Source: Natronosporangium sp035305625 (GTDB lineage Bacteria > Actinomycetota > Actinomycetes > Mycobacteriales > Micromonosporaceae). From it: 64,000 nt of DNA. Under the pieces are notes generated by a model that saw only the letters and a list, made by a program, of their open reading frames with translations, ran no database searches and had not been told where the DNA came from. Positions within the stretch are counted from its first letter, which is position 1. Every line of letters begins with the position of its first letter. The translations under genes were made by a program, and so were the position numbers. The DNA lies in assembly GCA_963809545.1 (NCBI GenBank), contig CAWEKD010000005.1:1670250-1734249 (forward strand). The letters are read 5' to 3'. This document shows, piece after piece, positions 1 to 10,300 of this stretch.

Positions 1-1
1 G

Positions 2-406
2 GTGGTCGAGGCCCTGACGAAGGTGATCGAGACCGCGGGGGTACCGGTGGTGGTGCACTGCTGCGCCCCGGACCCGCCGGTGGGGTTGATCCACCAAGCC
101 GGAGCCGCCGCGGTGGCGCTGGATCTGGACCTGGTCAACGACCTGGATCCGCTCGGGGAGGCGTTGGACGCCGGGCTGGGGCTGTTCGCGGGGGCGGTGC
201 CTACCCGGGCCCCGGCCGCCCCGCGCGGGGACGCGGTCGCCGACCGGCTGCGCCGGCTGTGGCGACAGCTCGGGTTTGAGCCCGCGGCGCTGGCGGGGCA
301 GGTGGTGGTCACCCAGGCCTGTGGGTTGGCCGGGGCCAGCCTGGACTACGCCCGGGCGGCGCTGACCGCGTGCCGGGAGGCGGCGCGGGCACTGGCCGCG
401 GGTTGA
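2..406 (+). CDS. Methionine synthase (cobalamin-independent type), C-terminal part
   Basis: This is the 3' end of a gene that begins before the window; 134 residues are visible and the frame is open to the left edge. The segment VVHCCAPDPPVGLI followed by an LDL/DLDPLGEA stretch and GLGLFAGAVP resembles the C-terminal half of the UROD/MetE-like TIM barrel, where a His-Cys pair is typical of zinc binding. Such a gene commonly sits just upstream of ligA in actinobacteria, which supports the call. The family assignment is from recognition of the pattern. The rest of the protein cannot be inspected, so activity on homocysteine is not shown. Confidence 0.7.
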   Translation: MVEALTKVIETAGVPVVVHCCAPDPPVGLIHQAGAAAVALDLDLVNDLDPLGEALDAGLGLFAGAVPTRAPAAPRGDAVADRLRRLWRQLGFEPAALAGQVVVTQACGLAGASLDYARAALTACREAARALAAG

Positions 407-419
407 GGGTGAGTGCCGC

Positions 420-896
420 ATGCTGGAGCTGGTACGGAACGTGGTGCTGATCGCCGCGACCGCCACCACCGGGCTGGGGATCGGAGCCCTCTACACGTTC
501 GCCCACACGGTCATGCCCGGCCTCGCCCGGACCGACGACCGTACGCTGGTGCGCGCCTTCGTCGCCATGGATCGGGCGATCATGAATCCTTGGTTCCTCG
601 GCTGCTTCGTGGGGGCACCGCTGCTCACGGCGCTGGCGGTGGCGCTGCACCTGCCCGCCGGGCAGCGGGCGGTCCTGCCGTGGACGGTGGTGGCGCTGCT
701 GCTGCAGCTGGTGGTGGTAGTGATCACCGGGCGGGTGAACATACCGCTGAACCAGCAGCTGGCCGCGGACGCCGGTGGGGATCCCGCGGCGGCACGGGGT
801 CGGTTCGAGGCCGCCTGGGTGCGCGGGAATCTGATCCGGACGGTGGCCGGGGTGCTCGCGTTCCTCTGCCTGATCTGCGCGCTGGTGTTCGCCTGA
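420..896 (+). CDS. DUF1772-type four-helix membrane protein
   Basis: A 158-residue protein with four hydrophobic segments (about residues 5-27, 57-78, 86-107 and 138-157) and a polar stretch NIPLNQQLA between helices 3 and 4, which is typical of the DUF1772 (anthrone-oxygenase-like) membrane family. Length and topology fit the family. It starts at ATG 420, 14 bases after the preceding stop, with GGTGAG just upstream, so it is probably co-transcribed with the methionine synthase fragment. The substrate is unknown and no catalytic role is claimed. Confidence 0.7.
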   Translation: MLELVRNVVLIAATATTGLGIGALYTFAHTVMPGLARTDDRTLVRAFVAMDRAIMNPWFLGCFVGAPLLTALAVALHLPAGQRAVLPWTVVALLLQLVVVVITGRVNIPLNQQLAADAGGDPAAARGRFEAAWVRGNLIRTVAGVLAFLCLICALVFA

Positions 897-989
897 CCTG
901 TCCGCCGCGTGGCCTGATTCGGCACCGGTGACGGCCGGACCGCGAGCGTCGCACCGGTGGTTGTCGGGGCCGCTCGATAGCCTTCTCCT

Positions 990-3140
990 GTGACGGTACG
1001 CGAGGAGGATCCGGAGCGCGGTGAGCTGGCCGCGGTGGAGGCACGCCCGGTCACGGCCGGGGAGCGGGCGCAGGCGGGGGCGGAGCCGCCCCCGGAGGTG
1101 CGGGAGCGCCATCTGATGCTGGCGCAGGACATCGAGGAGCACCGCCACCGCTACTACGTCCTGGACGCGCCGATCATCTCCGATGCGGAGTTCGACGCGC
1201 TGATGCGCGAGCTGGAGGCGCTGGAGGAGCAGTATCCGGCTCTGCGCACCCCGGATTCCCCCACCCAGCGCGTGGGTGCGGCCGCCGCTGCCGGTTTCCC
1301 ACCGGCGGAGCACATCGAGCCGATGCTGTCGCTGGACAACGCGTTCCACGAGGACGAGCTGGTGGCCTGGGTGCAGCGCGTGGAGCGGGAGGCCGGCGGC
1401 CCCGTGCGCTACCTGTGTGAGCCCAAGATCGACGGGCTGGCGATCAACCTTACTTATCGACGGGGGCGGCTGGCGCGGGCCGCCACCCGAGGGGATGGGC
1501 GCACCGGAGAGGACGTCACCCGGAACGTCCGCACCATCCCGGACATCCCGCACACGTTGACCGGTGACGGGGTGCCGGAGCTCCTGGAGGTGCGGGGCGA
1601 GATCTACATGCCGTTGGACGGGTTCACCGATCTGAACGCGCAGCTGGTCGCCCAGGGTAAAGCCCCGTTCGCCAACCCCCGCAACGCGGCTGCCGGCAGC
1701 GTCCGGCAGAAGAATCCCCGGGTCACCGCTGCCCGCCCGCTGCACGCGGTGGTGCACGGGCTCGGAGCCCGTAACGGCCTCACCCCGGCCTCCCAGTCGG
1801 AGGCGTACGAGTTGCTGCGGAGCTGGGGGCTGCCGACCAGCGACCGGTGGCGGGTGGTGGACGGACTGGCCGGGATTCAGGAGTACGTGGCGTACTACGC
1901 CGAGCATCGGTACGACCTCGAGCACGAGATCGACGGTGTAGTGATCAAGGTCGACCGGTGGGACATTCAGCGTCGGCTCGGCGCCACCAGCCGGGCTCCG
2001 CGTTGGGCGTTGGCGTACAAGTACCCCCCGGAAGAGGTCAACACCGTCCTGGAAGCGATCAATGTGAACGTCGGGCGGACGGGTCGGGTCACCCCGTACG
2101 CCCGGCTCACACCGGTGCGGATCGCCGGGTCCACCGTCACCTTCGCCACCTTGCACAACGCCCAGGAGGTGGCCCGCAAGGGGGTGAAGATCGGTGACAC
2201 GGTGGTGGTGCGCAAAGCCGGGGACGTCATCCCGGAGATTCTCGGACCGGTGGTGGAGCTGCGCCCGCCGGACGCGCGCGACTTCGTGATGCCCACCCAC
2301 TGCCCGGAGTGCGGGTCGCCGCTAGCCCCGGCCAAGGAGGGGGATGTGGACATCCGCTGCCCCAACCACCGTAGCTGCCCAGCGCAGCTGCGGGAGCGGG
2401 TGTTCCACCTGGCCGGGCGGGGGGCGCTGGACATCGAGGTGCTGGGTTACAAGGCGGCTATCGCCCTGCTGGAGTGTGGGGTGATCCAGGATGAGGGAGA
2501 TCTGTTCGGGCTGACCGAAGAGTCGCTGCGCCGCTGCGATTTCTTCCTCAACAAGGACGGTTCTCTGGGCAGTAACGCCACCAAACTGCTGGCCAATCTC
2601 GAAGAGGCGAAGCAGCGGCCGCTGTGGCGGGTGCTGGTGGCGTTGTCGATTCGACACGTGGGGCCGACCGCGGCGCGGGCATTGGCCACCCGGTTCGGTT
2701 CGATGGACGCGATCGCTGCCGCCAGTGTGGAGGAATTGGCGGCGACCGACGGGGTGGGGCCGACCATCGCCGAGAGTGTGCGGGACTGGTTCGCGGTGGA
2801 CTGGCACCGGGAGGTGGTCGCCAAGTGGCGGGCGGCCGGGGTGCGGATGGAGGAGGAGCGCACCGAGACCGGGCCTCGGACCTTGGAAGGGGTCACCGTG
2901 GTGGTGACCGGCACGCTGGCCAACTACTCCCGTGACCAGGCGGCGGCGGCGGTGACTGCTCGAGGTGGGAGGGTCACCAGCTCGGTATCGAAGAAGACTT
3001 CGTTTGTGGTGGTGGGCGACAACCCAGGCAGTAAATATGACAAAGCGCTCTCGCTCGGCGTGCCGGTGCTCGACGAGGCTGGGTTTGAGCGCCTGCTCGC
3101 GGGCGGGCCGGCGGCGGTCACACCGGGATCAGACTCGTAA
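990..3140 (+). CDS. ligA: NAD-dependent DNA ligase LigA
   Basis: A 716-residue protein with the full bacterial LigA layout. The adenylation motif CEPKIDGLAINL has the nucleotide-accepting lysine at about residue 146. An OB fold follows, then a four-cysteine zinc finger (CPECGSPL...CPNHRSCPAQ), helix-hairpin-helix repeats around VGPTAARALATRFGS, and a C-terminal BRCT domain (VVVTGTLANYSRDQA). The enzyme seals nicks during replication and repair using NAD+. It starts at GTG 990. The N-terminus has about 35 extra polar residues before the usual Ia domain, so an internal start cannot be excluded. All key residues are present. Confidence 0.98.
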   Translation: MTVREEDPERGELAAVEARPVTAGERAQAGAEPPPEVRERHLMLAQDIEEHRHRYYVLDAPIISDAEFDALMRELEALEEQYPALRTPDSPTQRVGAAAAAGFPPAEHIEPMLSLDNAFHEDELVAWVQRVEREAGGPVRYLCEPKIDGLAINLTYRRGRLARAATRGDGRTGEDVTRNVRTIPDIPHTLTGDGVPELLEVRGEIYMPLDGFTDLNAQLVAQGKAPFANPRNAAAGSVRQKNPRVTAARPLHAVVHGLGARNGLTPASQSEAYELLRSWGLPTSDRWRVVDGLAGIQEYVAYYAEHRYDLEHEIDGVVIKVDRWDIQRRLGATSRAPRWALAYKYPPEEVNTVLEAINVNVGRTGRVTPYARLTPVRIAGSTVTFATLHNAQEVARKGVKIGDTVVVRKAGDVIPEILGPVVELRPPDARDFVMPTHCPECGSPLAPAKEGDVDIRCPNHRSCPAQLRERVFHLAGRGALDIEVLGYKAAIALLECGVIQDEGDLFGLTEESLRRCDFFLNKDGSLGSNATKLLANLEEAKQRPLWRVLVALSIRHVGPTAARALATRFGSMDAIAAASVEELAATDGVGPTIAESVRDWFAVDWHREVVAKWRAAGVRMEEERTETGPRTLEGVTVVVTGTLANYSRDQAAAAVTARGGRVTSSVSKKTSFVVVGDNPGSKYDKALSLGVPVLDEAGFERLLAGGPAAVTPGSDS

Positions 3141-3262
3141 ATCGGATGATCAGTGCATGTTTCGCAGGAATAGCAACATGCCCTGATTAGACTCCTATAC
3201 CGGAATAGCGCTGTACGCCCTACTCGTCATACTGTGGGGGACGGCCGCCGGCGGGAGGTGTG

Positions 3263-5365
3263 ATGGAGCTGTGGAAGTACCTCTCCATCCCCTGGCACCG
3301 CCGCCTGCCGTTGGTGGCGTTGTTCAGCGCCCTGGTGATCGGCGCGGCCCTGGTCGCGGCGCGCGCGTTACCGCAGCTGGGCGAGGGCTCCCTACCGGCC
3401 GGGTTTTGGATGATGGCCGGGCTCGCCGCGCTGCTGGATCTGCGCCCGTTTACCGTGGCCGGCCGGCGGGACACCATGGTGGCGTTCCCGTCCGTCTGCC
3501 TGATCTTCGCGATCCTGCTGGCGTACGGTCTGGGCCCGGCCATCCTGGCGCAGACGGTCACGCTGCTGGCGGCGGCGCTGACGGTCCGGCTTGGTCCGTT
3601 CCGGGCGATCTGGCGACTCGGGCAGTACATCATCGCGTACGGCATGGCAGAGCTGGTCCTGGTGGCGGGCCACCTGCACCCGTTCCCGGTCGAGGACCGG
3701 TTGACCGTGACGAACATCGCGGTGGTGCTGGCGGCCGCCGCCGTCTGGTTCCTGTTCCAGTTCGTCACCAGCACCCTCGGGGTCTGGCTGCGGGATGGGG
3801 GGAGCCTGGGCACCTGGATGAACCGCACGCTCGCCTGGGAGTCCCTGGCCACCGGGGGGATGCTGCTCCTCAGCCCGGTGCTGGTGGCCGCCACCGCGCC
3901 GTTGCCGCTGCTGGTGCCGCTGGTGGTGCTGCCGCTGTACGCGGTGTTCCGACTGTGCCGGTTGCCGGAGGATGTGCGCACGCTGAGCGCCGTCGATCCC
4001 ATCACCGGGCTGGCCAATCGCGGGGAGCTGTTGCGGGTGGCGGCGCGGCAGGTGGACAAGCACGCCGACCTCGCTGACCAGGGTGAGCCGGCCAGCCGGT
4101 TGGGGTTGATCCTGTTCGACCTGGACCGGTTCCAGTCGATCAACGGCGTGCTGGGCTACCAGCTCGGGGACCGACTGTTGCGGGAGGTGGGGCAGCGGCT
4201 GCGGGCAGCGGCCGGCCCCGAAGATCTGGTGGCGCGCGTGGGGGGAGATGAGTACGCGGTCCTGGCGCCCCACCTGACCGGCGCCGCCGATGCGCGCGCG
4301 GTGGCGGGTCGGATGCAGGCGGCGCTGGAGACACCGATCCGGCTGGACGAGCTGCCGCTGGACCTGTCGGCCTCGATCGGGGTCGCGGTCTTCCCCGAGC
4401 ACGGCCAGGACATCGTCACCCTGCTGCGGCACGCGGACGCGGCGCTGCACGAGGCCAAGCGGCGCACCGCGACGGTGGCGGTGTACCGCCCCGAGATCGA
4501 CCAGGACGCGCTGCGGCGGCTGTCCCTGCTCGCTGATTTGCGCGCCGCGCTGGACGCCCCGAACGGCGGCGGGCTCGGCCTCTACTACCAGCCGCAGGTG
4601 GCGCTGGACACCGGTGAGGTGGTCGGGTTGGAGGCCCTGCTGCGCTGGCATCACCCGGAGCGGGGCCCGATCAACCCGGCTGAGTTGATCGAGATAGCCG
4701 AGCAGACCGCGGTGATGCGGGTGCTGACGCTGCGGATCCTGAACGAGGTGGTGGAGCAGGTCGCCAAGTGGTACGCGGCCGGAGCCCGCCTCCGGGTGTC
4801 GGTCAATGTGAGCATCCGAGATCTGCGCACCGGTGAGGTGGCGGAGCAACTGATCCGACACCTGCGCCGGCACGGCCTGCCCGTCGAGGCGGTCCAACTG
4901 GAGATCACCGAGGGGGCGCTGATGGCCGACCCTCGGCGGGTGATGGCCACGCTGGCGGCGCTGGAGCGGCTACGAGTGGCGGTCTCACTGGATGACTTCG
5001 GCACCGGTTACTCCTCGCTGCAGCATCTGCGCCGGTTGCCGCTGTCGGAGGTGAAGATCGACCGGTCGTTTGTGACGGGGATGACGGAGGACCCCGACGA
5101 CGCCGCCATCGTCGGCATGATGGTGGAGCTCGGCCGGGCGATCGGGCTGCGGGTGGTGGCCGAGGGAGTGGAGGACGAGCCGACCTGGCGGCGGCTGGCT
5201 GCCCTCGGCTGTCACGTCGGCCAGGGATGGTTCTTCGCCCGGCCGATGCCGCCGGAACAGGTGTTGCCGTGGCTCACGCGGTTCCCACCTCGACCCGCCC
5301 CCGGGTTTCGGACCCGATCGGCCGCCGGGGCCGTATCGCTACCCGAACGGGGGCCTGGGGGGTGA
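3263..5365 (+). CDS. Membrane GGDEF-EAL c-di-GMP turnover protein
   Basis: About 700 residues. The first 240 hold several hydrophobic helices forming a membrane sensor region with no family I can name. A GGDEF domain follows, with DPITGLANR near its start and the signature GGDEY at about residues 327-331. An EAL domain begins at E457 (EALLRWHHP) and keeps NVS, EITEG, DDFGTGYSS, KIDRSF and AEGVED, so the phosphodiesterase site looks intact; GGDEY is a tolerated variant of the cyclase motif. ATG 3263 is preferred over GTG 3260 because GGGAGG ends 4 bases before it. A second protein of the same layout is at 29899. Confidence 0.93.
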   Translation: MELWKYLSIPWHRRLPLVALFSALVIGAALVAARALPQLGEGSLPAGFWMMAGLAALLDLRPFTVAGRRDTMVAFPSVCLIFAILLAYGLGPAILAQTVTLLAAALTVRLGPFRAIWRLGQYIIAYGMAELVLVAGHLHPFPVEDRLTVTNIAVVLAAAAVWFLFQFVTSTLGVWLRDGGSLGTWMNRTLAWESLATGGMLLLSPVLVAATAPLPLLVPLVVLPLYAVFRLCRLPEDVRTLSAVDPITGLANRGELLRVAARQVDKHADLADQGEPASRLGLILFDLDRFQSINGVLGYQLGDRLLREVGQRLRAAAGPEDLVARVGGDEYAVLAPHLTGAADARAVAGRMQAALETPIRLDELPLDLSASIGVAVFPEHGQDIVTLLRHADAALHEAKRRTATVAVYRPEIDQDALRRLSLLADLRAALDAPNGGGLGLYYQPQVALDTGEVVGLEALLRWHHPERGPINPAELIEIAEQTAVMRVLTLRILNEVVEQVAKWYAAGARLRVSVNVSIRDLRTGEVAEQLIRHLRRHGLPVEAVQLEITEGALMADPRRVMATLAALERLRVAVSLDDFGTGYSSLQHLRRLPLSEVKIDRSFVTGMTEDPDDAAIVGMMVELGRAIGLRVVAEGVEDEPTWRRLAALGCHVGQGWFFARPMPPEQVLPWLTRFPPRPAPGFRTRSAAGAVSLPERGPGG

Positions 5366-5459
5366 CCGGGTGGCGGCGACTCACCGCCGGCGGCTCGGGT
5401 AGGTGAGTCGGGGACGTAGACTCCGCGAGTCGGTGCTGTGAGCAGTGTGGGGAGTGACG

Positions 5460-5759
5460 ATGGCTACCATCTTCCGGGACGAGGTGGCGCATCTGGCGCG
5501 ACTGGCCCGGTTGGCCGTGACCGAGCAGGAGCTGGAGACCTTCGCCGAGCAGCTGGACGTGATCCTGCAGGCGGTGGCTCGGGTGAGGGAGGTCGCCGCT
5601 GCTGACATCCCGCCCACGTCGCACGCGGTTCCGCTGACCAACGTGCTGCGTCCGGACGAGGTGGTGCCGGGCTTGTCCGCGGACGAGGCGCTGGCGGCGG
5701 CCCCTGACCAGGCAGAGCAGCGGTTCCGGGTGCCCCGGATCCTGGACGAGGAGGCGTGA
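5460..5759 (+). CDS. gatC: Asp-tRNA(Asn)/Glu-tRNA(Gln) amidotransferase subunit C
   Basis: A 99-residue protein matching GatC: FRDEVAHLARLARLAVTEQE at the N-terminus, then an amphipathic helix and the PTSHAVPLTNVLRPDEV belt. GatC wraps around GatA and stabilises the GatCAB complex, which converts misacylated Glu-tRNA(Gln) and Asp-tRNA(Asn). ATG 5460 gives the usual length; the upstream GTG 5445 would add five residues. The stop lies one base before the gatA start, so the two are translationally coupled. Confidence 0.96.
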   Translation: MATIFRDEVAHLARLARLAVTEQELETFAEQLDVILQAVARVREVAAADIPPTSHAVPLTNVLRPDEVVPGLSADEALAAAPDQAEQRFRVPRILDEEA

Positions 5760-5760
5760 G

Positions 5761-7254
5761 GTGACGGTGAGCGGCGACGCCACGGACCTGACTACGAAGA
5801 CCGCGACCGAGCTGGCCCGGCTGATCGCCGCCGGTGAGGTGTCGGCGGTGGAGGTGACCCGGGCGCATCTGGACCGGATCGCGGCCACAGACGAGCGGGT
5901 GCACGCCTTCCTGCATGTGGACACCGACGGGGCGCTGGCGGCCGCGGAGCAGGTGGACGCGGCCCGCGCCGCCGGTCAGCCCCTGGGGCCACTCGCCGGG
6001 GTACCGGTGGCGGTCAAGGACATCCTCACCACCAAGGGGATGCCCACGACGTGCGGGTCGAAGATCCTGGAGGGCTGGCACCCGCCGTACGACGCCACCA
6101 TCGTCACCCGGATGCGCGAGGCCGGGATGGTGATTCTCGGGAAGACCAACCTGGACGAATTCGCCATGGGGTCGTCCACCGAGTACTCCGCCTACGGGCC
6201 GACCCGTAACCCGTGGGACCTGGAGCGGATCCCCGGTGGCTCCGGTGGCGGCTCGGCGGCTGCGGTCGCCGCCTACCAGGCGCCGGTGGCGATCGGGACC
6301 GACACCGGTGGCTCGATCCGGCAGCCGGCCGCGGTCACCGGGACGGTCGGGGCCAAGCCGACCTACGGGGGCACCTCCCGGTACGGGCTGGTGGCCTTCT
6401 CCTCCTCACTGGACACCCCCGGTCCGTGTGCCCGGACCGTGGCCGACGCGGCGGCGCTGCACGCGGTGATCGGCGGGCATGACCCGCGGGACTCGACCTC
6501 CATCCCGCAGCCGATGCCGGACGTGGTCGCGGCCGCGGCCGAGGGGGCGGCGGGGGACCTCACCGGGGTCCGGGTCGGCCTGGTGCAGCAGTTCACCGGG
6601 GAGGGAGCCGAGCCCGGGGTCGTCGCCGCGTTCCAGCAGGCGGTGGCGACGATCGGCAAGCTGGGGGCCGAGGTGGTGGAGGTCTCCTGCCCGCACTTCG
6701 AGTACGCCCTGCCGGCGTACTACCTGATCGCTCCCAGTGAGTGCTCTTCCAACCTGGCCCGGTTCGACGGGGTCCGGTTCGGACTCCGGGTGGGCGACGA
6801 CGGGGAGCGCAGCCTGGAAGAGGTGATGGCGCTGACCCGGGAGGCCGGGTTCGGCCCCGAGGTGAAGCGGCGCATCATCCTCGGCACGTACGCGCTGTCG
6901 TCGGGGTACTACGAGGCCTACTACGGGCAGGCGCAGAAGGTCCGCACCCTGATCGCTCGCGACTTCGACGCCGCGTTCCAGCAGGCGGACGTGTTGATCT
7001 CCCCGACTACCCCATTTGTGGCGTTCCCGTTCGGGGCCCGGACCGACGACCCGTACCAGATGTATCTGGCGGACCTGTTCACCATCCCCACCAACCTGTA
7101 CGGGGGGCCGGCCATCTCCGTGCCGTGTGGGCTGTCCGAAGGGTTGCCGGTGGGGCTGCAGGTGATGGCGCCGGCCATGGCCGATGACCGGATGTACCGG
7201 GTGGCCGCCGCGATCGAGACCGCCCTGGGCACCCTCACGCCACCCGCGCTCTAG
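5761..7254 (+). CDS. gatA: Asp-tRNA(Asn)/Glu-tRNA(Gln) amidotransferase subunit A
   Basis: A 497-residue amidase-signature enzyme. The catalytic Lys is in PVAVKDILTT and the Gly/Ser-rich signature GGSGGGSAAAVAA is followed by GTDTGGSIRQPA with the cis-Ser and nucleophile Ser. It releases ammonia from glutamine for transamidation by GatB. Length and motif spacing are normal. Unlike the usual order, gatB does not follow: 53 bases downstream begins a large secreted-protein gene, and gatB is found at 15778. Confidence 0.97.
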   Translation: MTVSGDATDLTTKTATELARLIAAGEVSAVEVTRAHLDRIAATDERVHAFLHVDTDGALAAAEQVDAARAAGQPLGPLAGVPVAVKDILTTKGMPTTCGSKILEGWHPPYDATIVTRMREAGMVILGKTNLDEFAMGSSTEYSAYGPTRNPWDLERIPGGSGGGSAAAVAAYQAPVAIGTDTGGSIRQPAAVTGTVGAKPTYGGTSRYGLVAFSSSLDTPGPCARTVADAAALHAVIGGHDPRDSTSIPQPMPDVVAAAAEGAAGDLTGVRVGLVQQFTGEGAEPGVVAAFQQAVATIGKLGAEVVEVSCPHFEYALPAYYLIAPSECSSNLARFDGVRFGLRVGDDGERSLEEVMALTREAGFGPEVKRRIILGTYALSSGYYEAYYGQAQKVRTLIARDFDAAFQQADVLISPTTPFVAFPFGARTDDPYQMYLADLFTIPTNLYGGPAISVPCGLSEGLPVGLQVMAPAMADDRMYRVAAAIETALGTLTPPAL

Positions 7255-7270
7255 CCACGCTGGTAGGTCC

Positions 7271-7289
7271 GCGGGGCAAAAATCCCCGC
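7271..7289 (+). other. Hairpin between gatA and the secreted gene
   Basis: GCGGGG (7271-7276) and CCCCGC (7284-7289) form a perfect 6-bp stem with loop CAAAAAT. It lies in the 53-base gap after gatA. It has no T-run, so it may be a weak terminator or an RNA-processing site rather than a full stop. Confidence 0.45.
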
Positions 7290-7307
7290 ATTTGACCATG
7301 GCGATGG

Positions 7308-10300
7308 GTGAGCCGGCGCCCGCATGCTGTCTCGGTGGAGCGAGGGCAGCAAAGGGTCCGGGCGGTAGCGGTGTCGACCGCGCTGACGCTGGCGCTGGTC
7401 ATGGGATGGTCGGCCGGGGCCGGGAGCGCACATCCGAGCGGGTTCGGGGCCGCGGCTCCGGGCCCCGGCGCGACCGATTCCCAGGTGGGGACACAGGCGG
7501 AGCTGGGGTGGCGGTCGCAGTTCTTCGGACCGGGACTGGACACCGGCGACAGCGCCACCGGTAGCGGCGGCGCGACCGCCCTCGCGGTCTGGGACGACGG
7601 CGACGGCCCCGCCTTGTACGCCGGTGGATGGTTCATCACCGCCGGTCCCCACGAGGCGAACCGGATCGCCCGCTGGGACGGCGAACAGTGGTCGCCGCTG
7701 GTCGGACCGGACGGCACCGGGATCACCATGGCCGGTAGCGGCAACGCCAACGTCCACGCGCTGGCGGTCTATGACGGTGCGTTGATCGTGGGCGGGTACT
7801 TCGACCGCGCCGGTGGGGTGCCGGTGCACAACGTCGCGCGCTGGGATGGCCGGAGCTGGCAGCCCATGGGCGCGGGGCTCTCCGGCGGGATCGGGGTGGA
7901 AACCCTGGCGGTGATCAATGGCGAGCTGTACGCCGGGGGCAGCTTCCGCACCAGCGGGGACACGGTGGTGGAGCGGGTGGCCCGCTGGGACGGGGAATCC
8001 TGGCAGCCGGTCGGGGGCGGCATGGGCAGCGGATACGTGTACGCCCTCGCGGAGTATGACGGCGCGCTGATCGCCGGCGGCAGCTTCACCGATGCGGACG
8101 GCCAACCCATCCGGCGGATCGCGCGGTTCGATGGTGACGGTTGGCAGCCGTTGGGCGAGGAACTGGACAACACCGTCCGGGCCCTGATCGTCTACGACGG
8201 ACAACTGATCGCCGGTGGGGTCTTCGACCGGGCAGGCGGAGCGACGGTCAATCGGATCGCCCGGTTCGACGGGCAGCGGTGGCAGCCGCTGGGCAGCGGT
8301 ATGAGCGGGGGCCAGGGGCCGACCGTGTACGCGTTGACCACGTACCGCGGTGACCTGATCGCGGCCGGTGCGTTCCAGGAGGCCGGCGGGGCCACGGTGA
8401 ACTACATCGCCCGCTGGGACGGTACGGAGTGGTCGCCGTTGGCCGGGCCGGACGGCGTCGGCACCGACAACGGGGTGAGCGCGCTTACGGTCTACCAGGA
8501 CACTCTCATCGCCGGCAGCAGCGCGTTCCGGCGGGCCGGTGGGGTGGTCGTGAACTACCTCGCGGCCTGGGACGGCACCGGCTGGTCCGCGCTGCCCGGT
8601 CTCGCCACCGGACTCTCCCACGCCGCCTCCGGGTTCGGCAGCGTCGCGGCCGCGGTGGTCTGGGACGGCGCGTTGATCGTCGCGGGGGAGTTCGTCTACG
8701 CCGGCGGACAGGTGGTGAACCGGGTCGCGCGCTGGGACGGGGCTACCTGGCAGCCGTTACGCGGCAGCTTCGGCACGGGGGTCTCCGGGTCGGTCTCCGC
8801 CCTGGCGGTGTATCAAGGGGACCTGATCGTGGCCGGCCGGTTCGAGGGCGCCGGTGGTCTGACCGTCAACGGGATCGCCCGCTGGGACGGGCGAGAATGG
8901 TGGCCCCTGTCGGGGCCGGCCGGCGCCGGGCTCGACAGCAGCGTCACCACCCTGGCGGTCTACGACGGAGACTTGATCGTCGGCGGGCATTTCCAGCACG
9001 CGGGTGGGGTGCCCGCCCCGTACCTGGCCCGCTGGGACGGTACCCGCTGGTCAGCGTTTGACGCGTCGCCAAACCAACTGGTCTCGGCCCTGGCAGTGTA
9101 CGACGGCGACTTGATCGTGGCGGGCTCCTTCACGCAGCTCGGCGATACTCCGGTGAACCGGATCGCCCGCTGGGACGGCGGCCAGGTCCATCCGCTCGCG
9201 GAGGGCGTCGACCGGAGCGTCTTGGCGCTGACGGTCCACGAGGACGCGCTGTACGTCGGGGGGACTTTCACTCAGGCGGGTGGGGCGGCCGCGCATCGGA
9301 TCGCCCGCTGGGACGGTGTGACCTGGTCGGCGTTGTCCACCCCGGAGGGCGCCGGAGTGGACCGGGACGTGACCGCGCTGGCCAGCTTCCGTGGGGAGCT
9401 GTACCTGGGTGGGCGGTTCACCCAGGCCGGGGGTGCGGCGGCCCAGAGCATCGCCCGCTGGGATGGTGCGGCGTTCCAGCCGCTGACCGGCGGTGGCGTC
9501 GGTGGGGTAGTTACACCGGTCGTGGCCGCGTTGACTCCGTACGACCCGGACGGACCGGGACCGCTACCGGAACAGCTGGCGGTCGGCGGCACCTTCCACA
9601 CCACCGGTGGGATGGCCAACTGGGGTCTGGCCATGTACGGGCCCACCGATCCGGTGGCGCACCTGACCGCCAGCCCGGCCTCGGTCGACTTTGGCGCGAC
9701 CCCGACCGGGGAGGCCGCCGAGCCCGTCCCGGTCACGCTGACCAGCAGCGGCACCCTGCCGGTACAGGTGGCGGAGCTGCCGGCGCCGGCGGCCCCGTTC
9801 ACCGAGGTGGAGCGGGACTGCCCGGAGCCGCCGTTCACGTTGGCGCCCACCACGTCCTGCACGGTGTGGTACGGGTTCGCCCCGACCGACGCGGGGGAGC
9901 AGGCCGCGACGGTGCGGATCGGTACCGATGCTGGCGTCGTCACCGTGACGCTGGCCGGGGTCGGACTGGCCGCGCCTCCGGTGATCAGCGTGGTGCCGGA
10001 TCAGGTGGCCGCCGAACTGGTGGGTGGGGATACCGGCACGGTCGAGGTGCAGGTGCGTAACTCGGGCCAGTCTGACCTGGACTGGTGGTTCGTGGATGAC
10101 ACCACGTCGGTCGCGGTCAGCGCGGGGACCGCGGCGGCGGCGCGGACCTTGACCCATTCGGCGTCGATGGAGGTGTTGCCGGACCACGCGGTCTCCTGCA
10201 CCCGCAGCACCGGTGACACCCGGCCCAGCCAGTTCCTGCGTACGTTCCGGCTGACGGAGTTCGGGATCGAGGAGGACTTCCTGGTCACCGGGGTGACCTT

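Noticed and set aside
309..2300. A 663-codon minus-strand frame opposite ligA
   Set aside because: It is a shadow of ligA: low-complexity composition and no recognised motif.
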